From Marivivens sp. (GTDB lineage: Bacteria > Pseudomonadota > Alphaproteobacteria > Rhodobacterales > Rhodobacteraceae), in NCBI GenBank assembly GCA_017643845.1, contig JAEPMR010000001.1, positions 1 to 64,000 of the forward strand: a DNA stretch of 64,000 nt, in the 5' to 3' direction. Positions 59,040 through 64,000 of this stretch are shown piece by piece (position 1 is the stretch's first letter; each line of letters opens with the position of its first letter). The notes beneath the pieces were generated by a model. That model did no database searches and was not told where the DNA came from. It saw nothing but the letters and a program-made list of their open reading frames with translations. A program made the position numbers and the translations under genes.

Positions 59040-60248
59040 TTACAGTGCTCCGGCGACTGTGAGGAATTTCTGCGAAAGCGGGAGGCTGGCGGCACCAAGA
59101 GAACGGGCATCAGGGCCGATCACGCCGGTTCGCAGTTCGGGCCTTACAAGACCGGCCCAATCCACCAGCGGCATCTTGTGCGCGATCCGTGACACGAGGT
59201 CCTTCACCGCGTCGCGGGGCAACCAGCCGTCGATCACGACCAGCTCGAAATCGATGACGGAGCAGGACGCCGCAATCGCATAGGTCATGCTGCGGGCGGC
59301 CTCCTCGAGCCAGGCATCCATAATTTCATGTGGCACCGACCAATTCTCGGCATCTTCCCAGAGGCCGGAAGGATCACCGCCCGCCTGTCGGATCATCGCC
59401 TCGAGCCCAGAGAGCGACGCCAGATCGACGAGCTGGCTCAGGCTGCCGTTATGCGGAATGGACATCGGACCGAGCGCGCCGGCATTTCCCGTCGGCCCGG
59501 TGAAGAGCGTGCGATTTAGCACCACGCCCCCCCCGATAAAGTGGCCGACGTAAAAATAGAGGAACTCCGACGGATAGTCCTGCCCGCCAAAGACATGCTC
59601 GGCCCCGCAGGCGCAGGACGCATCGTTTTGCAGAAACACTGGGAAGGCAAAAAGTGCCGCGATTTCTTCGCGAATATCCCGCGTCCGCCATCCTACCATT
59701 TTTTCGGCGGGCGCGCCGACATGATCGGCCCATTCCCAAAGATAGCCCGGCATCGAGATACCCATGCCTGCAATGCGGTCAACCAAGGTGCGGTCGAGCC
59801 CCTTGGTAATCCGTGCCACTGCATCAACGACGAAAGAGATCGTCTGGTCCGGCTCAGGATAGGCATAGGTCAGGTGCACGCGATCAATGACATCCCCAAG
59901 GAAATTTACGAGGATCAGATCTGCGCTCCGCCTGCCGATCTTGAGTCCAAAGAAAAACGCCCCGTTCGCGGCAAGCCGCATCGGGATGGAGGGCTGGCCG
60001 ACCTTGCCACGGACCGGATCGCCGCGCTCGATCAGGCCGTCCTGCTCCAATTGGCGCATAATGACAGAGGCCGTTTGAGCCGACAGCCCCGTGAGCCGCG
60101 CGATCTCGGCCTTGGCGGCTGAGCCTTGATTCCGAATGAGCGAGAGGATCAGGCGCTCGTTGTAGACACGCAGCCCCGTTTGATTTGAGCCACGCGCACC
60201 GGCTTCACTACCCGCCTCGGAAAGGTTTTCACCATTCTTATTTGCCAC
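59040..60248 (-). CDS. ROK-family transcriptional regulator
   Basis: A 402-aa repressor of the NagC/Mlc/XylR type. The N-terminal winged HTH is NERLILSLIRNQGSAAKAEIARLTGLSAQTASVIMRQLEQDGLI. A ROK sugar-binding domain follows with DRIAGMGISMPG, VFLQNDASCACGAEHVFGG and FYFYVGHFIGGGVVL-like segments. The usual ROK zinc site (GxCxCGxxGCLE) is absent: the corresponding stretch is IPHNGSLSQLVDLASLSG. The start is the GTG at 60248 behind GGAGGAGG; a TTG at 60299 lies in the operator. It is divergent from the sugar importer it probably controls. Confidence 0.88.
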   Translation of the reverse strand: MANKNGENLSEAGSEAGARGSNQTGLRVYNERLILSLIRNQGSAAKAEIARLTGLSAQTASVIMRQLEQDGLIERGDPVRGKVGQPSIPMRLAANGAFFFGLKIGRRSADLILVNFLGDVIDRVHLTYAYPEPDQTISFVVDAVARITKGLDRTLVDRIAGMGISMPGYLWEWADHVGAPAEKMVGWRTRDIREEIAALFAFPVFLQNDASCACGAEHVFGGQDYPSEFLYFYVGHFIGGGVVLNRTLFTGPTGNAGALGPMSIPHNGSLSQLVDLASLSGLEAMIRQAGGDPSGLWEDAENWSVPHEIMDAWLEEAARSMTYAIAASCSVIDFELVVIDGWLPRDAVKDLVSRIAHKMPLVDWAGLVRPELRTGVIGPDARSLGAASLPLSQKFLTVAGAL

Positions 60249-60290
60249 AAGCGCCTCCTCCGCACGGAGCGAGTATAGCGGAGGAATTTC

Positions 60291-60332
60291 CCTGATCAAT
60301 AATAAGACAAGTTTATTTATTTATTGACCAGG
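60291..60332. promoter_or_regulatory. Inverted-repeat operator between the ROK gene and the sugar ABC operon
   Basis: Left arm CCTGATCAATAATAA (60291-60305) and right arm TTATTTATTGACCAGG (60317-60332) are imperfect inverted copies about 11 nt apart. ROK repressors such as Mlc/NagC bind TTATTT...AAATAA-type sites. It lies 43 bp from the regulator start and 90 bp from the binding-protein start. Confidence 0.7.
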
Positions 60333-60421
60333 GCAGCGAATCCTGTTTCCTTATGGGAATTCCATCGCGGAACCGCCGCTTTGGACATCCGGTCGAACGA
60401 CCACTTTCTTGGGAGGAAAGC

Positions 60422-61441
60422 ATGAAAAAACTATTCGCAGGAACCGCGCTCGCGCTGATGGCAACAGCAGGTGGGGCATTTGCCGCAGGTCATGGACCGT
60501 CCGCATGTCTCATCACCAAAACGGAAACAAACCCCTTCTTCGTAAAGATGAAGGAAGGCGCAGAGGCAGCCGCTGCCGAAATCGGTGTGTCGCTGTCCAC
60601 GTTTTCGGGAAAGTTTGACACGGACGTGGAAGCGCAGGTCGCAGCTATTGAAACCTGTGTTGCCAATGGTGCCGACGGCATCCTGATCACGCCTGCGCAA
60701 TCCGCAGCTGTCGTTCCGGCTGTGTTGGCCGCGCGCGAGGCAGGCCTGCTGGTGATCGCACTCGACACCCCGCTGGAGCCGATTGATGCTGCTGATGCAA
60801 CATTCGCGACCGACAACTTCGAGGCAGGCCGTCTGGCCGGTGCCTGGGCTGCTGCCACCATGGGCGATACCAGCGGCGCGAAAATCGCAGGTCTGAACAT
60901 CGACCCGAGCCAGCCGTCTGTCGGCGTTCTGCGGAACCAGGGCTTTATGGCCGGTTTTGGCATCGAATTGAACGACCCGAACCGCTGGGGTGATGAAGAC
61001 GATCCGCGCATCGTCGGCAACGACGTGACCCAAGGTTCGCCTGAAGGTGGCCGTAAGGCGATGGAAAACATTCTCGCCATCGATCCGGGCGTGAACGTTG
61101 TTTACGGCATCAACGAGCCCGCAGCCGCTGGTGCATGGGAAGCGCTCAAGGCGATGGGCGCCGATAAGGATGACATCCTGATCACCGGTGTTGACGGCGG
61201 CTGTGCAGGTGTCCGTGACGTGGAAGCCGGCATCATCGACGCAACGTCGCAGCAATACCCGCTGAAGATGGCATCGCTTGGTGTTGAAGCAATTGCACAA
61301 TACGCGGCAGACGGCACGCTCCCCGAAAACACTCCGGGCAAAAACTTCCTCGATACCGGTGTGGCTCTGATCACGGATCATCCTGTTGATGGCATTCCGT
61401 CGATCTCTGTCGCCGAAGGTCTGGAGCTTTGCTGGGGCTAA
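60422..61441 (+). CDS. Sugar-binding periplasmic protein (FrcB type)
   Basis: A 339-aa ribose/fructose-type binding protein (Peripla_BP_4). The signal peptide is [21 protein letters not shown]. The mature protein has [26 protein letters not shown] near the start, [33 protein letters not shown] and [11 protein letters not shown]. The ATG at 60422 follows GGGAGGAAAGC. It is the first gene of a four-gene importer operon with permease, ATPase and kinase; the set matches rhizobial FrcBCAK (fructose, also ribose or mannose). The sugar is not proven. Confidence 0.9.
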   Translation: MKKLFAGTALALMATAGGAFAAGHGPSACLITKTETNPFFVKMKEGAEAAAAEIGVSLSTFSGKFDTDVEAQVAAIETCVANGADGILITPAQSAAVVPAVLAAREAGLLVIALDTPLEPIDAADATFATDNFEAGRLAGAWAAATMGDTSGAKIAGLNIDPSQPSVGVLRNQGFMAGFGIELNDPNRWGDEDDPRIVGNDVTQGSPEGGRKAMENILAIDPGVNVVYGINEPAAAGAWEALKAMGADKDDILITGVDGGCAGVRDVEAGIIDATSQQYPLKMASLGVEAIAQYAADGTLPENTPGKNFLDTGVALITDHPVDGIPSISVAEGLELCWG

Positions 61442-61494
61442 TAGGCCCGCAAAGATTGATCTGAAGAGATCATCTCAGACATACTGAGAAGAGA

Positions 61495-61522
61495 GGGGGC
61501 GGCCAAGTGCCCGCCCCTTTTT
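61495..61522 (+). terminator. Intrinsic terminator between the binding-protein and permease genes
   Basis: Stem GGGGCGG / CCGCCCC with an 8-nt loop (CCAAGTGC) followed by TTTTT, in the 119-bp gap after the binding-protein stop and 38 bp before the permease start. Probably lowers permease and ATPase expression. Confidence 0.8.
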
Positions 61523-61560
61523 CTATAGCGGCAGATCCGCTTGAGCCAGAGGAGGGGCGC

Positions 61561-62631
61561 ATGCCAACCGACGCAGAGCATTTTGAAACGTCAGTCAAAG
61601 AACGGCGCGAAGAAAAATTTGCCGAATTCGAAGACGATCACCGCGGTTTTGTGAACACGCTTCACAATCTGCTGCACAAATATCCATTTCTGGTTCCGCT
61701 GGTCGTGATCATCGTCGCGGTGATTGTGTTCGGCTTGCTGAACCCGAATTTCTATCGCGTGCACACGCTTTCGACGATTCTCCAGCAGATCGGCATTGTG
61801 GGCATTCTGGGTGCGGCGCAGGCCATCGTCATCCTTACCGCGGGCATTGACCTTTCGGTCGGGGCGATTGCGGTCTTTACAATGGTCCTGATGGGGCAGT
61901 TCTCGTTCCGCTACGGGATACCGGCGGAAATGTCGGTCATGCTGGGCCTTTTGGCAGCATCGCTCATGGGCTTTATCAACGGCAACCTTGTTGCGCGCTT
62001 GAAGCTGCCGCCCTTTATCGTCACGCTCGGCACGTGGCAGATCATTCTGGCCGCGAACTATATCTATTCGCGCAATGAAACGGTGCGCAGTCAGGATATC
62101 GAACGCGACGCGCCTGCCTTGCAATTCTGGGGCGAGATCATCCGTTTCGGCGATGCGCGTGTGACGTATGGCGTCTTGTTCTTCCTCGCGATTGTGCTCG
62201 TCATGGCCTACGTGCTGCGACACACCGCTTGGGGACGGCATGTCTATGCGGTGGGCGACGATGCCGAGGCCGCAGAACTGGCCGGTGTGAACACCAAGCG
62301 CACATTGATTCAGGTGTATACGCTGGCAGGCTTCCTCTGCGGCTTGGCGGCTTGGGTCGCGATCGGGCGTTTTGGCGCGATCTCACCCGGTGCTTCGACA
62401 GGTATGCAGGGCAACATCCAGTCCATCACGGCGGTCGTTATCGGGGGCATCTCGCTCTTTGGCGGGCGCGGCTCGATCATCGGTATGTTCCTTGGCGCAT
62501 TGATCGTGGGTGTATTTGAAATGGGTCTCAGGATGGCGGGGGCGGATGCCCAGTGGACCTTCCTTTTGATTGGCGCCCTGATCATCGGCGCTGTGACTGT
62601 GGACCAATGGATCAGAAAGGTATCGTCATGA
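61561..62631 (+). CDS. Sugar ABC transporter permease (FrcC type)
   Basis: A 356-aa inner-membrane permease of the RbsC/FrcC family with about ten helices. After a charged, cytoplasmic N-terminus of about 40 residues, helix 1 is FLVPLVVIIVAVIVFGLL. Family motifs are ILTAGIDLSVGAIAVF, FIVTLGTWQI, YAVGDDAEAAELAGVNTKRTL and VIGGISLFGGRGSIIGMFLGALIVGV. The ATG at 61561 follows AGAGGAGGGG; the longer frame overlaps the terminator. The ATPase start overlaps its stop (ATGA). Confidence 0.93.
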   Translation: MPTDAEHFETSVKERREEKFAEFEDDHRGFVNTLHNLLHKYPFLVPLVVIIVAVIVFGLLNPNFYRVHTLSTILQQIGIVGILGAAQAIVILTAGIDLSVGAIAVFTMVLMGQFSFRYGIPAEMSVMLGLLAASLMGFINGNLVARLKLPPFIVTLGTWQIILAANYIYSRNETVRSQDIERDAPALQFWGEIIRFGDARVTYGVLFFLAIVLVMAYVLRHTAWGRHVYAVGDDAEAAELAGVNTKRTLIQVYTLAGFLCGLAAWVAIGRFGAISPGASTGMQGNIQSITAVVIGGISLFGGRGSIIGMFLGALIVGVFEMGLRMAGADAQWTFLLIGALIIGAVTVDQWIRKVSS

Positions 62632-63404
62632 GCGAAGATATCATCCTCAAGGCCAACAATCTGGTCAAACGCTATGGCCGCGTAGTGGCCCTCGACCACT
62701 GCGACTTCGAACTGCGGCGCGGCGAGATCCTCGCAGTGATTGGCGACAACGGTGCGGGAAAATCAACGCTGATCAAGGCGCTTTCCGGCGCCATTCAGCC
62801 GGACGACGGCGAGATCTTTCTGGAAGGAAAAAAGATCCATTTCGACAATCCCATCGCCGCACGTGAAGCCGGAATCGAGACGGTCTATCAGACGCTTGCC
62901 GTCAGCCCTGCCCTGTCGATTGCCGATAACATGTTCATGGGGCGCGAAATCCGCGCCAAGGGTTTCATGGGTAAGTATCTGCGCAAGCTCGACCGCAAGG
63001 AAATGGAACGGTTTGCCCGCGAAAAGCTATCTGAACTGGGACTGATGACCATTCAGAACATCAATCAGGCAGTCGAAACCCTTTCGGGGGGTCAGCGGCA
63101 GGGTGTTGCGGTGGCGCGTGCTGCTGCTTTCGGTTCCAAGGTCATCATCCTCGACGAACCGACGGCAGCGCTGGGTGTGAAGGAAAGCCGCCGCGTGCTG
63201 GAATTGATCCAGGATGTCCGCGCGCGGGGCATCCCGATTATCCTGATCAGCCACAACATGCCGCATGTCTTTGAAGTTGCGGACCGCATTCACATTCATC
63301 GCCTCGGGCGGAGGCTTTGCGTCATCGACCCGAAGAGCCACAGCATGTCGGATGCGGTGGCGCTCATGACAGGTGCTAAGGAGCCGGAAGATGCTGCAGC
63401 CTGA
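62628..63404 (+). CDS. Sugar ABC transporter ATP-binding protein (FrcA type)
   Basis: A 258-aa single-domain ATPase; most sugar ATPases of this branch (RbsA) have two domains of about 500 aa, and the single-domain size is typical of FrcA. Walker A GDNGAGKST is near residue 39, the signature LSGGQRQGVAVARAAAFG near 145, Walker B VIILDEPTAALG near 163, and the switch is ISHNMPHVFE. The ATG at 62628 overlaps the permease stop, and the stop overlaps the kinase start by 14 bp. Confidence 0.93.
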   Translation: MSEDIILKANNLVKRYGRVVALDHCDFELRRGEILAVIGDNGAGKSTLIKALSGAIQPDDGEIFLEGKKIHFDNPIAAREAGIETVYQTLAVSPALSIADNMFMGREIRAKGFMGKYLRKLDRKEMERFAREKLSELGLMTIQNINQAVETLSGGQRQGVAVARAAAFGSKVIILDEPTAALGVKESRRVLELIQDVRARGIPIILISHNMPHVFEVADRIHIHRLGRRLCVIDPKSHSMSDAVALMTGAKEPEDAAA

Positions 63405-64000
63405 ACTTTTCAGATCGGCGGAATTCGCCGATCTGATCAAAAAGATCCTCGCCCTGCCCCGCACGGATGGCCGCCTGATGGTGGCCGTATCCGGTGCGCC
63501 TGCAAGCGGGAAATCCACCCTTGCAGAGTTCATAGCAAATTCGCTTTCAGCGGCGGGGCGGCAAGCGCGCTATGTGCCGATGGATGGCTTTCATTTGGAC
63601 AACCGCATTCTTGATGCTCGTGGGTTGCGCGCCCGCAAAGGCGCGCCCGAAACATTCGACGCAGACGGCTTCGTGGCCCTGATGCGTCGGATGAAACTGG
63701 GAGGCGATGTCGTCTATCCGATGTTCGATCGCAGTCGCGATCTGGCAGTTGCGGGCGCGGGTATCATCGAAGAAAGCACCGATATTGCTGTCGTTGAAGG
63801 CAATTACGTTCTGCAAAGTGAAGCGCCGTGGTCCGAGCTTGCCGATGTTTGGGACCTGTCGGTCTATCTTGACGTACCGGAAGAGACGCTTCGGCAGCGC
63901 TGCATCCAGCGTTGGCTCGACCATGACCACACGCCGGAAGCCGCGCGACTACGGGCCGAAGGCAATGACATGGTAAACGCCAAGCGGGTGATCGAAAACC
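63391..64000 (+). CDS. FrcK-like P-loop kinase (partial)
   Basis: The first 203 codons of a P-loop kinase of the uridine/pantothenate-kinase-like group, cut by the window edge. Walker A AVSGAPASGKSTLAEFIA lies at about residues 30-47, followed by YVPMDGFHLDNRIL (kinase acidic site), RKGAPETFDADGF, YPMFDRSRD and VVEGNYVLQ. The ATG at 63391 follows AAGGAGCCGGAAG and overlaps the ATPase by 14 bp. FrcK of rhizobia sits in the same position; it may phosphorylate the imported sugar or a nucleoside, unproven here. Confidence 0.85.
   Translation, partial: MLQPELFRSAEFADLIKKILALPRTDGRLMVAVSGAPASGKSTLAEFIANSLSAAGRQARYVPMDGFHLDNRILDARGLRARKGAPETFDADGFVALMRRMKLGGDVVYPMFDRSRDLAVAGAGIIEESTDIAVVEGNYVLQSEAPWSELADVWDLSVYLDVPEETLRQRCIQRWLDHDHTPEAARLRAEGNDMVNAKRVIEN

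Noticed and set aside
1-64000. CRISPR arrays, tRNA or rRNA genes, insertion sequences, prophage genes
   Set aside because: No repeated spacer pattern, no cloverleaf or rRNA-like stretch, and no transposase, integrase or phage protein was recognised.

Overview
The window is GC-rich, densely packed and organised like an alphaproteobacterium of the Rhodobacterales (Roseobacter-type). The indicators are DUF3305/DUF3306/TorD beside a Tat-exported formate dehydrogenase, the DUF6494-Mrp-biotin/lipoate-ligase-like-DUF6505 operon, a PotFGHI/PuuB-like/class III aminotransferase polyamine locus, and a Flp/Tad pilus locus. I see no rRNA, tRNA, CRISPR array, insertion sequence or phage gene. The assignment rests on gene content only.

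Region 1 (1-12.5 kb) handles peptides and polyamines. It holds an Opp-type importer (oppB cut by the window edge, oppA), a hemerythrin-like protein, a GntR/FCD regulator, a catabolic operon (class III aminotransferase, PuuB-like FAD oxidase, aldehyde dehydrogenase) and the potFGHI importer. Five copies of a TTTGATCA-centred palindrome sit in front of these units and suggest one regulon.

Region 2 (12.5-40.5 kb) is a formate/tungsten-molybdenum supercluster. On the minus strand lie DUF3305, DUF3306, a TorD-like chaperone, a Tat leader miniprotein, a quinone-linked formate dehydrogenase (alpha, beta, cytochrome b), an unlisted 41-aa membrane miniprotein and a two-component system. The response regulator of that system has lost the sigma-54 contact motif GAFTGA. 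Divergent from it is a polyferredoxin. Next come a TupA-like/cytochrome c fusion, the DUF6494-Mrp-ligase-DUF6505 operon, a tungstate importer (tupBCA), DUF2478, fdhD, mobA, mobB, a DUF429-like/MoeA fusion and a TusA-like protein. The region ends with a second, cytoplasmic NAD-linked formate dehydrogenase of the tungsten FDH1 type, with a fused NuoE/NuoF-like subunit and an alpha subunit. Metal uptake, cofactor synthesis, cofactor sulfuration and two formate-oxidising enzymes thus lie together: one enzyme feeds the quinone pool, the other NADH.

Region 3 (40.5-50 kb) is mixed. It carries a subtilase with a lipobox and an autotransporter-like C-terminus, an isoprenyl transferase, a copper-resistance unit (cueR, copA, copZ-like, with a clear CueR-type promoter), an FAH-family hydrolase, an AGE-family epimerase and an orphan LuxR-type regulator.

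Region 4 (50-58.7 kb) is a Flp/Tad pilus locus: flp, cpaB, a TadG-like gene, two TadE-like genes, tadZ/cpaE, tadA/cpaF, tadB and tadC. No secretin, prepilin peptidase or tadD is present here.

Region 5 (59-64 kb) is a sugar importer of the FrcBCAK type with a divergent ROK regulator and an inverted-repeat operator between them. The kinase-like last gene is cut by the window edge.

A recurring design feature is an intrinsic-terminator-like hairpin inside operons, directly after the solute-binding protein gene (opp, pot, frc) and between fdoH and fdoI.
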